DNA of 64,000 nt from Spirochaetales bacterium UBA4629 (GCA_002406055.1 DHMZ01000098.1:3113-67112); one strand, 5' to 3'. Counted from the first letter of the stretch, positions 41,602 to 51,696 are shown. The notes: generated by a model from the letters alone, not told the origin. A program made the numbers and translations.

Positions 41602-42713
41602 TTCTTTTTGTTCTTCTTATTTTTTTCTAGTTCTTCTTTTTCTTTCTCTTCTTTAATGAGTTTTTCCATTAATCTTTTGGCATTCTTGTTCTCTTCATCT
41701 GTATTAAAGAGATGGCATGCACAGAAATGCTCGCTCTCAACTTCTTTAAACTCAGGAGCAACAAACTTACAGATTTCCATGCACTTTCTACAACGAGTAT
41801 GGAACTTACATCCCTTTGGAGGATTAGCAGGAGAAGGAATAGAACCCTCAAGAATAATTCTCTCCATATGGAAATCTGGATCTGGAACAGGGATAGCTGA
41901 GAAGAGTGCCTCTGTGTATGGATGAAGAGGTTTACTAAATAGCTTATCTGTTGGGGCAAACTCAACCATATTACCTAAGTACATAACGCCAACTGTATCT
42001 GAAATATGCTCAACAACAGAAAGGTCATGAGAGATAAATAAATATGTCAATCCAAATTCTCTCTGCAAATCCTTAAGAAGATTAATAATCTGAGCCTGAA
42101 TTGATACATCAAGAGCAGAGACAGGTTCATCACAAAGGATAAAGTCTGGGTTTAGAGCAAGAGCACGTGCGATACAAATACGTTGTCGCTGTCCACCAGA
42201 GAATTCATGTGGGTATCTTGCTTTAGCATACTCAGGTAATCCACAAGCAGCCATTACACGTGTAATGTAATCATCAAACTCTTCTGGAGGAACAATTTTA
42301 TGCTCTCTTACAGCTTCTCCAATAATTTCACCAACAGGAAGACGTGGAGAAAGAGAAGAATATGGATCCTGGAAAATTATCTGAATATTTGGTCTTTCCT
42401 TTCTTAGTTCGTCCTTAGAAAGAGAAAAGAGCTCTCTACCATTAAAGTATACTTCTCCAGATGTCTTATCTTGGAGACGAAGTATTGTTCTTCCAATAGT
42501 ACTCTTACCACATCCGCTTTCACCAACAAGACCCATTGTTGTACCTTTCTTAATTTTAAAAGATACGCCATCTACGGCCTTAACATTGCCGACAACCATT
42601 TTGAAAAAGCTACTCTTAATGGGGAAGTATTTCTTCAAATTCTTTACAACAAGAAGGTTTTCAGGATCTTTTTCTGCACCATCTAGTATGTTTTTCATTT
42701 TTTCTTCTGCCAT
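41598..42713 (-). CDS. oppF: oligopeptide ABC transporter ATP-binding protein OppF
   Basis: This 371-residue ATPase has Walker A GLVGESGCGKST, signature SGGQRQRICIARALAL, Walker B FILCDEPVSALD, and the oligopeptide C-terminal domain with Cys residues (GCKFHTRCRKCMEIC) that in this family can hold an Fe-S cluster. A Lys/Glu-rich tail follows. It is the second ATPase of the peptide importer and follows oppD by 2 bp. Confidence 0.93.
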   Translation of the reverse strand: MAEEKMKNILDGAEKDPENLLVVKNLKKYFPIKSSFFKMVVGNVKAVDGVSFKIKKGTTMGLVGESGCGKSTIGRTILRLQDKTSGEVYFNGRELFSLSKDELRKERPNIQIIFQDPYSSLSPRLPVGEIIGEAVREHKIVPPEEFDDYITRVMAACGLPEYAKARYPHEFSGGQRQRICIARALALNPDFILCDEPVSALDVSIQAQIINLLKDLQREFGLTYLFISHDLSVVEHISDTVGVMYLGNMVEFAPTDKLFSKPLHPYTEALFSAIPVPDPDFHMERIILEGSIPSPANPPKGCKFHTRCRKCMEICKFVAPEFKEVESEHFCACHLFNTDEENKNAKRLMEKLIKEEKEKEELEKNKKNKKK

Positions 42714-42715
42714 TT

Positions 42716-43891
42716 TTATAGCTCCTCTGGGTTAACAGTCTTAGGATATTCAATAACATTCTTCTCATCATAGAATCTATAACAAGAAACAACATGAGTA
42801 TCACTAATCTTAATTGATGGAGGATAGATTCCTGCACACTTATCACACTGAAGTTCACATCTATCTCTGAAGTAACAATAGTTAGGCATGTTTACAGGGT
42901 TAGGAACACTACCAGGAATATTGTAGAGATGATCTACTTTCTTACCAACTACTGGCTTTGATTTCATCAAACCAATTGTATATGGATGAGCTGGGTGATG
43001 GAAAATATCTTCTGCAGTACCCTTTTCAATAACACGACCTGCATACATAACAACAACATAGTCTGCCATACCAGCAACAACACCAAGGTCATGGGTAATA
43101 AGCATGATAGAAGAACCTATTTTCTTTTTTAAACTCTCCAACAAATCAAGTATCTGAGCTTGAATAGTTACGTCTAGTGCAGTTGTTGGTTCATCAGCAA
43201 TTATCAAATCTGGCTTACATGCAAGAGCAATTGCAATCATTACTCTCTGTCTCATTCCGCCACTAAGTTCATGAGGATACATCTTATATACACCCTCCTT
43301 ATTAGCGATTCCAACCATTTCTAAAAGCTCAAGAGTTCTATTTTTAACCTCTTCTTCACTCATTTCAGGGTTATGAAGAGTAGTAGCTTCATCAACCTGC
43401 TCACCAATACGGAAAACAGGGTTTAAGCTTGTCATTGGCTCTTGGAAGATCATACTCATTCTGTTACCACGAATAGTTTCCATAACAGAATTTGGGGTAT
43501 TTACGATGTTATAAGCTGTCCCATCTCCCTTATTAAAGCGAATCTCACCACCGACAACTTGACCAGAAGGTCGTTGTAAAAGCTGCATTAAAGAAAGAGA
43601 AGTAACACTCTTACCGCATCCGCTTTCACCTACAACACCTACTGTACAGTTCTTAGGAACTTCGAAGGTAATACCATCTACTGCTTTGACAGTACCAACT
43701 TCAGAAAAGAAGAATGTACAAACATTATCAAATTCGACAACGTTATTTGGATTCTTCATCACAGTTGTGTATAGTTTCGGATCTTTATTTGCATTAGCTC
43801 TCGCTTCTTCGAGCTTCTTTGTTACTCTTCTATTGAATTTTGTGATTCGTCTGGATTCTTTACCAGAAATATATGATGAATGGTCTGACAT
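42716..43891 (-). CDS. oppD: oligopeptide ABC transporter ATP-binding protein OppD
   Basis: This 391-residue ATPase has Walker A GVVGESGCGKS, signature LSGGMRQRVMIAIALA, Walker B LIIADEPTTALDVT, and the C-terminal oligopeptide domain with YCYFRDRCELQCDKC. A basic N-terminal extension of about 45 residues precedes the ATPase core. It pairs with OppF to power peptide uptake. The gene starts 5 bp after the oppC stop. Confidence 0.93.
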   Translation of the reverse strand: MSDHSSYISGKESRRITKFNRRVTKKLEEARANANKDPKLYTTVMKNPNNVVEFDNVCTFFFSEVGTVKAVDGITFEVPKNCTVGVVGESGCGKSVTSLSLMQLLQRPSGQVVGGEIRFNKGDGTAYNIVNTPNSVMETIRGNRMSMIFQEPMTSLNPVFRIGEQVDEATTLHNPEMSEEEVKNRTLELLEMVGIANKEGVYKMYPHELSGGMRQRVMIAIALACKPDLIIADEPTTALDVTIQAQILDLLESLKKKIGSSIMLITHDLGVVAGMADYVVVMYAGRVIEKGTAEDIFHHPAHPYTIGLMKSKPVVGKKVDHLYNIPGSVPNPVNMPNYCYFRDRCELQCDKCAGIYPPSIKISDTHVVSCYRFYDEKNVIEYPKTVNPEEL

Positions 43892-43896
43892 TTGTA

Positions 43897-45936
43897 TTAC
43901 CTCTTTCCCTTAGGGTCATAAGCATCTCTAAGGCCATCACCCACAAAGTTAAATGAAATAACTGTAAAGCTAATTAATAACCCAACAGGAATCCAAATAT
44001 ATGGATAGTGAGCCATTGCAGACGCAGAAGAAACACTGTTAATCATCGTTCCCCATGTTGCAAGAGGATGCTTAACACCGAGTCCTAAGAAAGACAATGT
44101 ACTCTCTGTCAAAATTGTTCCACCAATACCCATTGTTGCAAGTACGATAAGCTGAGGCATAACGTTTGGAATTAAGTGCTTGAAGATTCTATCTTTTACA
44201 CGAATACCTGTTGCTTCTGTTGCAATCATAAATTCTTGCTCTCTGAATGAGAGAATTTGACCTCTTACTAAGCGAGCTACTCCAGCCCAACCCATAATAC
44301 CTAGGGCAGCCATCATGATGAATAGACGCTTATAAACATCCATTCTCATTGCATCCATAATACCACCAAGAATAATCATAATAGGCATACTTGGAAGACA
44401 GTAGAAGATATCAACAAGTCTCATGATGATATTATCAACCCAACCACCATAGTAACCCGCTAAGCCTCCCATTACAATGCCGAGAATTAACTCTATTAGG
44501 ACAACAACAAAACCTACCATTAGCGATACTCTTCCTCCATGCATAATACGAGAGAAGACATCAAAACCATCTCCATCTGTACCAAGAATATGTGTTAAAG
44601 ATGGGGAAGCATAACGATCAATTACGTATGTTATCTGGTTTGCCCATAGCTCATAGCTTCTGTCTGTCTTCTTTACTCTAAGCTCTGTAGGGGTAAGAAT
44701 AGTATTTCCACTCTCATCGGTAGCGAACCTACCATCTTCTGTCTGTTGAGGAAGAGTTGTATCAAATGAAGCTTCACTCTTATTCTCATCAAGCATTTTT
44801 AGTATTCCTTCTGCAATTTCTTGCTTAGCAATATAAGGAATAGTATCTTCGCCATTGTTTCTTCTGATAATAAATGTTGAGAACTCACCTTCTTCATTAT
44901 TTTCTGAATCAAAGATTCTAACAACTTCGCTGTCCATATCTCTAACAAAATGGTATTCCTTTCCATTTGCAGAGAATGTATCTGAAGTATAAACAGCAAG
45001 AAGAGCATTATTTCTAAATTCATCAGTTACGCTCTTTGATGAGTCAAAGAGATCAATAACAAAAGTTGTGAATACCTTAGCAATCTTTTTTGTTCCTAAT
45101 GAGTAGACATTGCTTGTAGCTCCATCATTAGAAATAAAGTAGGCTTTCTCTTCAAAAGAGAATATCTGATTTGGCTTTGTATTCTCAGCTTTTTTCTCAA
45201 AATCAGAAGAAAGAGCTCCATTTTCGTAAACAAAACCTTCAACATTTTTAGTAATTGAATAGCTCTTTCCAACTGTCTTTTTATAAGAGTATTCAGTGTC
45301 ATTGAAGGTAAATTTTCCACTATTTCCTTTCAATTTTGTTTTTGCTAAATCTTCAAATCCAGCATCACTAGAGAATCCATTAGGATATGAAAAAGAACGA
45401 GAAACTCCATCATAAGTTGCATATTGAACACTGCTAGATCCAAATGACGCAACCTTTTCTGCACTACGCTGAGAAAGTGTATATACCTCTTCCCCAAGTC
45501 TATCAATTTCATAAGCATTTGCATCATCAGCTATAGAAATATAAGAGGAAAGAGAGTCACTTTGCATTGTCTTAATATTTGTTGTCATATAGCTATTAGC
45601 TTTTGTATCAACATCAATAGTGCTATCAACAACATAACCAGTAAAGGAAGTACTCTCAGTTGCAACACCTAAACGAGTGTTAATAATATCATATTTGTAG
45701 AAAGTCTGTTTTTGGCCATAAGGGTAAAAAAGAGGGCCCAAGAAACAGAAAACAAAGAGAACAATAACAGAAACAAAGCCAAAAACAGCTAATCTATTAC
45801 GTAAGAATCTCTTTATAACTTGACGTGTTGGGGACAAAACCTTTACGCGTGACACATCGTCAAGTCTTTCCTGCGCCTCTTTTGGAGAACTTATCTTTTT
45901 CTTCTTTAAAACATCATTTAAATTATATGAAGCCAT
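43897..45936 (-). CDS. oppC: oligopeptide ABC permease OppC with a large periplasmic insertion
   Basis: This 679-residue protein is over twice the usual OppC length (about 300). Residues 1-75 have the normal cytoplasmic start and first membrane segment (ending GPLFYPYG). The normal sequence resumes near residue 444 (PSLTHILGTDGDGFDVFSR), with five more membrane segments and the EAA coupling loop (EATGIRVKDRIFKHLIPN). Between them lie about 365 hydrophilic residues (44608-45711) placed in the periplasm. The insert holds repeated Ser/Thr/Tyr-rich strand-like segments and no recognised domain; it may contact the also oversized binding protein. It follows oppB by 11 bp. Confidence 0.9.
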   Translation of the reverse strand: MASYNLNDVLKKKKISSPKEAQERLDDVSRVKVLSPTRQVIKRFLRNRLAVFGFVSVIVLFVFCFLGPLFYPYGQKQTFYKYDIINTRLGVATESTSFTGYVVDSTIDVDTKANSYMTTNIKTMQSDSLSSYISIADDANAYEIDRLGEEVYTLSQRSAEKVASFGSSSVQYATYDGVSRSFSYPNGFSSDAGFEDLAKTKLKGNSGKFTFNDTEYSYKKTVGKSYSITKNVEGFVYENGALSSDFEKKAENTKPNQIFSFEEKAYFISNDGATSNVYSLGTKKIAKVFTTFVIDLFDSSKSVTDEFRNNALLAVYTSDTFSANGKEYHFVRDMDSEVVRIFDSENNEEGEFSTFIIRRNNGEDTIPYIAKQEIAEGILKMLDENKSEASFDTTLPQQTEDGRFATDESGNTILTPTELRVKKTDRSYELWANQITYVIDRYASPSLTHILGTDGDGFDVFSRIMHGGRVSLMVGFVVVLIELILGIVMGGLAGYYGGWVDNIIMRLVDIFYCLPSMPIMIILGGIMDAMRMDVYKRLFIMMAALGIMGWAGVARLVRGQILSFREQEFMIATEATGIRVKDRIFKHLIPNVMPQLIVLATMGIGGTILTESTLSFLGLGVKHPLATWGTMINSVSSASAMAHYPYIWIPVGLLISFTVISFNFVGDGLRDAYDPKGKR

Positions 45937-45947
45937 CTAAATTCTCC

Positions 45948-46937
45948 TTAACTAAGTCTTACACGTGGATCAACCACTGCATAAAGAAGGTCTGTAATCA
46001 AATTTCCAAGTAATGTCAAAATAGAAATGAATGCTAAATAGAACATTACAAATGGAATATCACCTTGAACCATTGAGTTGTAGGAGGCATATCCAATACC
46101 TCTAATTCCAAATAATGTTTCTGTTATAAGAGCACCAGAAAAAAGACCAGGAAGAGATCCACCAAGTGTTGTTACAAGTGGGATAAGAGTATTGCGAAAA
46201 GCATGATGATTAATAACTTTCTTCTCAGGAACACCCTTAGCTCTCGCTGTTCTAATGTAGTCTGAGTTTAATACTTCAAGCATATTTGTTCTTGTATATC
46301 TCATAAGACTACCAATTGACATAATAGAAAGAGTAAGTGCTGGCAAGAAGAAGTGTTTAGCTAAATCTAAAAATTTACCAAACTGAGATAGATTTTGATA
46401 ATTTCTACCTTGCATACCCATTAGGTCAAACCAACCAAGTTTAACTGAGAATATATACTTCAAAAGAGTAGCTAGGAAGAATGTAGGAAGAGAAATACTT
46501 ATCATAGCAAATACAGTTGTAAAATAATCTGCAAAGCCATATTGCTTTTTTGCAGCAAGTATTCCAAGAGGAATAGCAACAAGTATTTCAACAAAGAATG
46601 AAACTAAAGAAAGCGCAAAGCTATACCATATAGTATTGTGAAATTCCTTTGTAACAAGAATAGTCCAAGCCCAGCTATCGCCCCAATTGCCACTCAAAGC
46701 AGTACCAAGCCAAATGAAATACCCTCTTAGGATACCTTTGTCCATACCGTATTGGGCATTTAAGTCATCTAACCATTCTGAATAACTCTTTGCAGCACCT
46801 GGTCGAGATGCGAGTTCTCTAGCCTTAGTCTCTAAGTAGTTACCAGGCATATTATACATTAGTGAGTAGACAATGAGCATTACAAAGAAAAGAATAACTA
46901 TACTGTATAATACTCTCTTAAGCGTATACTTTAACAC
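45948..46937 (-). CDS. oppB: oligopeptide ABC transporter permease OppB
   Basis: This 329-residue permease has six membrane segments and the EAA loop YIRTARAKGVPEKKVINHHAFRNTLIP, with the family opening YTLKRVLYSIVILFFVMLIVYSLM. It forms the channel with OppC. The start is a GTG with GGAGG about 11 nt upstream. It has its own promoter at 47014-47042, downstream of the oppA terminator. Confidence 0.93.
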   Translation of the reverse strand: MLKYTLKRVLYSIVILFFVMLIVYSLMYNMPGNYLETKARELASRPGAAKSYSEWLDDLNAQYGMDKGILRGYFIWLGTALSGNWGDSWAWTILVTKEFHNTIWYSFALSLVSFFVEILVAIPLGILAAKKQYGFADYFTTVFAMISISLPTFFLATLLKYIFSVKLGWFDLMGMQGRNYQNLSQFGKFLDLAKHFFLPALTLSIMSIGSLMRYTRTNMLEVLNSDYIRTARAKGVPEKKVINHHAFRNTLIPLVTTLGGSLPGLFSGALITETLFGIRGIGYASYNSMVQGDIPFVMFYLAFISILTLLGNLITDLLYAVVDPRVRLS

Positions 46938-47013
46938 TTCTTATTTGTCCTCCTTCTATCTGATTTTTACACATAAACACAAGCGGGCTCATCAAGTCCG
47001 TGAGTCAAGTTTC

Positions 47014-47042
47014 AGAATACTCTATATTTTGTTATTGGTCAA
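47014..47042 (-). promoter_or_regulatory. promoter of oppBCDF
   Basis: On the minus strand TTGACC (47037-47042), 17 bp, then TATTCT (47014-47019). It leaves a leader of about 70 nt before oppB and lies after the oppA terminator. Confidence 0.6.
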
Positions 47043-47115
47043 ACATTTTTGTACAAAAACCGAAAAAATGTTATTTTTTAATTCTTTATGATAAAAGAAA
47101 TTACAAAGAATTAAC

Positions 47116-47143
47116 ATAAAAATACCCCCACCGAAGTGAGGGC
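47116..47143 (-). terminator. terminator after oppA with UUCG tetraloop
   Basis: Minus-strand GCCCTCAC-TTCG-GTGGGGGT forms an 8-bp stem capped by the stable UUCG loop, followed by ATTTTTAT. It lies 22 bp after the oppA stop. Confidence 0.85.
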
Positions 47144-47165
47144 ACTTAATATAAAACTAAGACGC

Positions 47166-49529
47166 TTAGTTTGTTGCGAGAGTATCAATCTCTGCATCCC
47201 ATCCCCAATATGGAGTCATATCTTTAGGCATTGTTTCTGTGTTAATACGAATTGTAGAAACAACAGTGCAATCCTTTCTCTGATATGTTGGGAGCTCTAC
47301 ACCCCAGTCCATGATGATTTCCATAGCTGCCTTGTAAGTAGCCTTTCTGAAATCTGTATCAGAACTTGTTCTTCCTTCGATGATGAGTTCATCGAGCTGA
47401 TCATCTGTAATCTGATAGTGGTTAGAGTTTGTATTCTGACCATTAGCGTTAGAAGAGTGATAAACCTGATACATATCTGGGTCTACTGTGCTCTGCCATG
47501 CAGCAACCCACATCTCAGCTGTGTTAGCCTCTAAAGCGTTGTTCCATGTTGTACTAGTACAGTCGTTAACCTGGAGAGTAATACCAATCTTAGATAGAGC
47601 TTCACTAGCATTAACAGCAATACCATATGCTGGGTGATCCTGTTCACCACTACCTGGGATAAGAATCTCATAAACCATCTTAGCGCCTTCTGGAGCTGCT
47701 GTGAACTTTCCTGTTGCTTCATCCCATGTATAACCAGCTGCCTTAAAGTAGCCAATTGCTGCATTGAGAGCTGCTTCATACTTCTGTTCATCGTTCATAG
47801 AAGAACTGTAGATAGCGTTTCCATCAACATCTGTTGAGTAAGCGATCTTATATCCAGCATCTGTTGGCTGAGGAGCAGCCCAAGATGTGTTAGAGATTGG
47901 ATACTGAATAACACTAGCTCTGTCACCATAGTAAGAATTGATAACTGTATCTCTGTATACAGAGAAGAGAGTCATGAATGCCTTTCTGAGGTCCTTACTT
48001 GCATCACTTCCACTCTCGCCACCAACACTAACAAGGTTAGCATTGATACCAAGGTAACCATATCCACGATAGTCAACAAGATATGTTGTAAGTGTGTTAC
48101 CAACAAGTTCACCATTAGAGTTTGCATCTTTAATAGCCATAACAGTAGCATCGTTGATACTTGGAGTTGCGATATCGAATGTTCCTGTAACAATACCAGG
48201 TACATAGTCAGAATCTGTTGATTCCTGGAAAAGGAGTGTATCAATATCAGGCTGTCCAAGATAATAATATGGGTTAGCCTTAAGTGTTACAACACCATTC
48301 TGGTAGCTCTCAAATACATATGGACCAGCACCAAGTGGCTGAGTTGTCTTACTTCTTACACCAGAGAGATCACCCTTCTTGAAGCCGAAGGAATCAACAC
48401 CGTTGTAAAGAGAAGGATCACCATAGTAGTGAAGAGGAACAATTGTAAATGCCATGTTATAGATAGATGTAGCATCAAATGATGACATATGAACTGTCAT
48501 TGTATACTTACCTGTCTTTTCAATACCAGAGATTGACTTAACATCATCACCTGTTGAAATACCATAGTTGTAAGCATTACCAGAAACACTAGCTAAGCAC
48601 TGATAGATTGTAGATCCAGCTGTTTCTGTTTCTGTTGCAGCAAGAATATCATTATCATATGCAGCAAGAATTGCCTGCCAATAATCAGCAACTGTTGCAC
48701 CTTCTTTCCATGCATCGCCATATCCCCAAAGCATCATACCAAGTTTAAGTTGGAGAGCTGGATCAGCATAAACAGCAGAAGCATCAACACCAAGATAAGA
48801 CTGAGAATAGTCTGCAGCATAGTTAGCAACTACATAGTCAACAATTTCCTGTGCAAAAGCTTCGCCAGCCTTGTCCATATCAGCCCAGAACTTGTCCTGA
48901 GTTTCTTTTGTCCAAAGAGAATAGTCTGTATTATCTTTTCCTGCAGCAAGAATAAGAGAATCAGCACTCTTCATTGAGTTGTAATACTCTTCCATACCAA
49001 TGATTGGCTGAGCATAAAGTGTACTAGATCCATCATATGTTGGATCAGAAAGTACATAGATACCAAAGATAACATCATCGATTGTTGCAGGTGTTCCATC
49101 TGAGAACTTGATGTCATCTCTCATTGTGAGCTTATAATCAACTGTTCCATCTGCATTCTGAACAACTTCAACGTCCCCTGCTCCCTGGTAGAAATAGTCT
49201 GTTCCATTATAAGAGTGAGTCTCACCTTTAATACCATTATAAATAATAGCACCACCACGGTCTGCAGCAAGAAGACTAAGCTGTGTAACATCAACGATGT
49301 CCTGGTCATATGCTGTTGCAGCAAAGAAAGGAGAGAACTTCATACCAAAGCTAGCTGTAGCAAAAACAGCTGTAGTTGGCTTAGCAACAACTGCTGGAGC
49401 TTCTGTCTGAGCTGGAGTTGTAGTTGTTGTAGTTGAAGGTTTTACTGCTGGAGTTGTTTCTGTCTGGCCCTGAGCAAATACACTAAATGTGCAGAGAACC
49501 ATAAGAACAATAGCTAAAGTTTTTTTCAT
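47166..49529 (-). CDS. oppA: oligopeptide ABC transporter substrate-binding protein OppA, oversized
   Basis: This 787-residue secreted protein has a signal peptide (MKKTLAIVLMVLCTFSVFAQG), a Thr/Pro-rich linker (about 24-50), and then a family 5 solute-binding domain (TMRDDIKFSDGTPATIDDVIFG and later KKGDLSGVRSKTTQPLGAGPYVFES). Usual OppA proteins are about 540-600 residues; the extra length lies mainly in the first lobe. It captures peptides for OppBCDF. GGAGGAATTAGGA precedes the ATG. Its terminator suggests it is made in excess over the permease. Confidence 0.9.
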   Translation of the reverse strand: MKKTLAIVLMVLCTFSVFAQGQTETTPAVKPSTTTTTTPAQTEAPAVVAKPTTAVFATASFGMKFSPFFAATAYDQDIVDVTQLSLLAADRGGAIIYNGIKGETHSYNGTDYFYQGAGDVEVVQNADGTVDYKLTMRDDIKFSDGTPATIDDVIFGIYVLSDPTYDGSSTLYAQPIIGMEEYYNSMKSADSLILAAGKDNTDYSLWTKETQDKFWADMDKAGEAFAQEIVDYVVANYAADYSQSYLGVDASAVYADPALQLKLGMMLWGYGDAWKEGATVADYWQAILAAYDNDILAATETETAGSTIYQCLASVSGNAYNYGISTGDDVKSISGIEKTGKYTMTVHMSSFDATSIYNMAFTIVPLHYYGDPSLYNGVDSFGFKKGDLSGVRSKTTQPLGAGPYVFESYQNGVVTLKANPYYYLGQPDIDTLLFQESTDSDYVPGIVTGTFDIATPSINDATVMAIKDANSNGELVGNTLTTYLVDYRGYGYLGINANLVSVGGESGSDASKDLRKAFMTLFSVYRDTVINSYYGDRASVIQYPISNTSWAAPQPTDAGYKIAYSTDVDGNAIYSSSMNDEQKYEAALNAAIGYFKAAGYTWDEATGKFTAAPEGAKMVYEILIPGSGEQDHPAYGIAVNASEALSKIGITLQVNDCTSTTWNNALEANTAEMWVAAWQSTVDPDMYQVYHSSNANGQNTNSNHYQITDDQLDELIIEGRTSSDTDFRKATYKAAMEIIMDWGVELPTYQRKDCTVVSTIRINTETMPKDMTPYWGWDAEIDTLATN

Positions 49530-49556
49530 TCCTAATTCCTCCTAGAGGTATTAATA

Positions 49557-49571
49557 GCGTACAACGTACGC
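49557..49571 (-). promoter_or_regulatory. short perfect hairpin in the oppA leader
   Basis: GCGTAC-AAC-GTACGC is a perfect inverted repeat between the preceding gene's stop and the oppA ribosome site. It lacks a T run, so it is not a standard terminator. It could be an operator or an RNA-stability element. Confidence 0.4.
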
Positions 49572-49581
49572 AAATTTACTT

Positions 49582-50142
49582 TTATTCTTCCTCTTCAGGA
49601 AGTTTTGCCACTCCAACCAACTTCATTGCTAAATCTTTTCTCTTAGCAAATAAAGAATATGAAAGAGCAGCAAGAAGAAGAGTTAATACTAGGAGAATTG
49701 CATCCAAGATACTTTCTCCACTCATTATCCATGAGACAATATGTCCTAAAAGAGAACACAGAGAAAAGAAAAAAGAAACGAAGACATAAGAAATAAGCTT
49801 TTCTGTAATCTTATCCTTTTCGCTTCTTATGTACTCACTCTTGTTCTTTCTTAACATTAGAACAATGTTTGTCTGACCAAGAAGAGGAAAAGCTACAGCA
49901 ATCAAAGGAAGAGAGACATACATAACCCTGCCTTTATCTGTATTAAGAAGTAGAGCAATAAAATAAATTACCCACTCAGCAATAGTAAAAATAAAAAAAA
50001 TCTTTTTTACTTTCTCTATCTCTTCTTTTTTCTTTTCGAATCCGAACAACTCTCCCCTATATACTGGGATTGTAACAACCTTACCATTTTTCTGGCTTTT
50101 ATTCTCTAGGCGATAATCCTTCGTATATTTTCTAGAACTCAT
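49582..50142 (-). CDS. hypothetical membrane protein upstream of oppA, 186 residues
   Basis: I do not recognise this protein. It has a cytoplasmic N-terminus of about 45 residues and four membrane segments in two pairs (about 46-66, 74-94, 117-140 and 145-163), with a charged loop between the pairs (RKNKSEYIRSEKDKITEK) and an acidic C-terminus (LPEEEE). There is no signal peptide. It lies 52 bp before oppA in the same direction and may share its transcript. Confidence 0.6.
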   Translation of the reverse strand: MSSRKYTKDYRLENKSQKNGKVVTIPVYRGELFGFEKKKEEIEKVKKIFFIFTIAEWVIYFIALLLNTDKGRVMYVSLPLIAVAFPLLGQTNIVLMLRKNKSEYIRSEKDKITEKLISYVFVSFFFSLCSLLGHIVSWIMSGESILDAILLVLTLLLAALSYSLFAKRKDLAMKLVGVAKLPEEEE

Positions 50143-50429
50143 TCTTCTCTCAATCTTCTAATACAAATTTAAAAGATGTAGGTTAAGAATACTATAATAG
50201 CCATAATTAATTCAACTATTTATAGAAACACAAACATGTAAATGAAAACTCAAAAGAAATTATAGTTTTCCCCTAATTCTTTATATAATATTGAGTACCA
50301 CAAATATAAACAGAGCACTTATTTTTCGCATTTCGTAAATTTATGCATTTTTTGTATATTTCAATAAAAGAACTTTTCTTTTTGCTTTTTGCTTTTCTGA
50401 TAGTGTAGAATATTATTAGAGGTGTTAAA

Positions 50430-51692
50430 GTGCGAATTCTTGTATTAGGCTCAGGAGCCAAGGACCATGCTGCAGTCTGGTGGCTTAGCCAAAGTGCGTT
50501 TATTTCGGAATTATTTGTTGCTCCAGGCAACCCTGGGACAGAAGACATAGCAACAAATCTATATTCTACAGATCCATCTAATCCGGAAGAAGTTTATAGA
50601 GCTATAAAAGAACACAATATCGAAAGTGTATTTATTGGAACAGAAGCTCCTCTTCTAAGTGGAGTTAAGGAATATCTTTCTGAAAGAGGAATTACTTGTT
50701 TCGGAGCAAGTAAAGAAGCTTTAAAACTAGAAGATGATAGAGCTTTCTCTCGTTCATTTTCACATCGACATAATATCCCTGTTCCAGAAAACTCTGTCTT
50801 TAAAGATTTAGATAGTCTTGAAACCTTCTTAGACCAGCATCCAGATACTCGTTACACAATAAAAGCAAATACAATTACTCCATCTAGAATAATGCTGTCA
50901 TCATCAGATAAATATGCTCTCTTGAATTATGCACAGGGGCTATTACAGAAAGGCCCTATCCTTCTTGAGAAGCACATTGATGGACTACATGCAACTGCAA
51001 CACTGTTTGTAGATAAGAATGGATACCTACTTCTTCCTCTTGCTAATGAATACACAAACGTATCTCATTTCCAAGGAACACCTACAGGCGGTATGGGAGC
51101 TATTGCACCAATTCCTATTAATGACACTATTAAAGAAGAGATTAAAACTAAAATTGTAGAGCCAACTTTAAAAGGATTGAAGGAAGAAGGACTTGCATAT
51201 AGTGGAGTATTAACCCTCTCTATAATTATCACCAAAGATGGACCAATACTTGTTGACTATCATGTTCGTTTAAATGACCCTGCAACTCAAGCTATGGTTC
51301 CAATCATTAAAACAGATATCATCGAAATAATGGTAGCTATGAAAGAAAATAGATTGTCTAGCGTCAAACTAGAACTAAATAATCTCTCAACTGTAGCTGT
51401 AGTATTGGCTTCTTATGGCTATCCTATGGACCCTATCATTGGCAAAGAGATAACAGGACTTTCAAATGCTTTCCTAATGAATACTGAAAATAAGCCACTA
51501 GTTTTTATCGGGGCAATAAAAAAGACACCTGATGGTCGTTTCTTTACTAATGGTGGAAGATGCATAACTGTCGTAGGTCGAGCCCAAAGCTTAGAAGGTG
51601 CCAATATGCAAGCTTATAAACTAATAAAGGATAAAAACTTTTCATCTCTTTGGTACAGAGATGATATAGGAAACAAATTCTTTAACCAATGA
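50430..51692 (+). CDS. purD: phosphoribosylamine-glycine ligase (GARS)
   Basis: This 420-residue ATP-grasp enzyme has the PurD motifs: ILVLGSGAKDHAAVW at the N-terminus (usually GxGGREHA), SGVKEYLSERGI, the ATP-grasp domain with HIDGLHATATLFVDKNGY, PTGGMGAIAPIPI, YSGVLTLSIIITKDGP and RLNDPATQAMVP (usually RFGDPE), then a C-terminal rotamase-like domain. It makes glycinamide ribonucleotide in purine synthesis. Changes in the GGREH and GDPE motifs make activity worth testing. The start is a GTG with AGAGGTG upstream. No other pur gene is in the window. Confidence 0.85.
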   Translation: MRILVLGSGAKDHAAVWWLSQSAFISELFVAPGNPGTEDIATNLYSTDPSNPEEVYRAIKEHNIESVFIGTEAPLLSGVKEYLSERGITCFGASKEALKLEDDRAFSRSFSHRHNIPVPENSVFKDLDSLETFLDQHPDTRYTIKANTITPSRIMLSSSDKYALLNYAQGLLQKGPILLEKHIDGLHATATLFVDKNGYLLLPLANEYTNVSHFQGTPTGGMGAIAPIPINDTIKEEIKTKIVEPTLKGLKEEGLAYSGVLTLSIIITKDGPILVDYHVRLNDPATQAMVPIIKTDIIEIMVAMKENRLSSVKLELNNLSTVAVVLASYGYPMDPIIGKEITGLSNAFLMNTENKPLVFIGAIKKTPDGRFFTNGGRCITVVGRAQSLEGANMQAYKLIKDKNFSSLWYRDDIGNKFFNQ

Positions 51693-51696
51693 AAAG

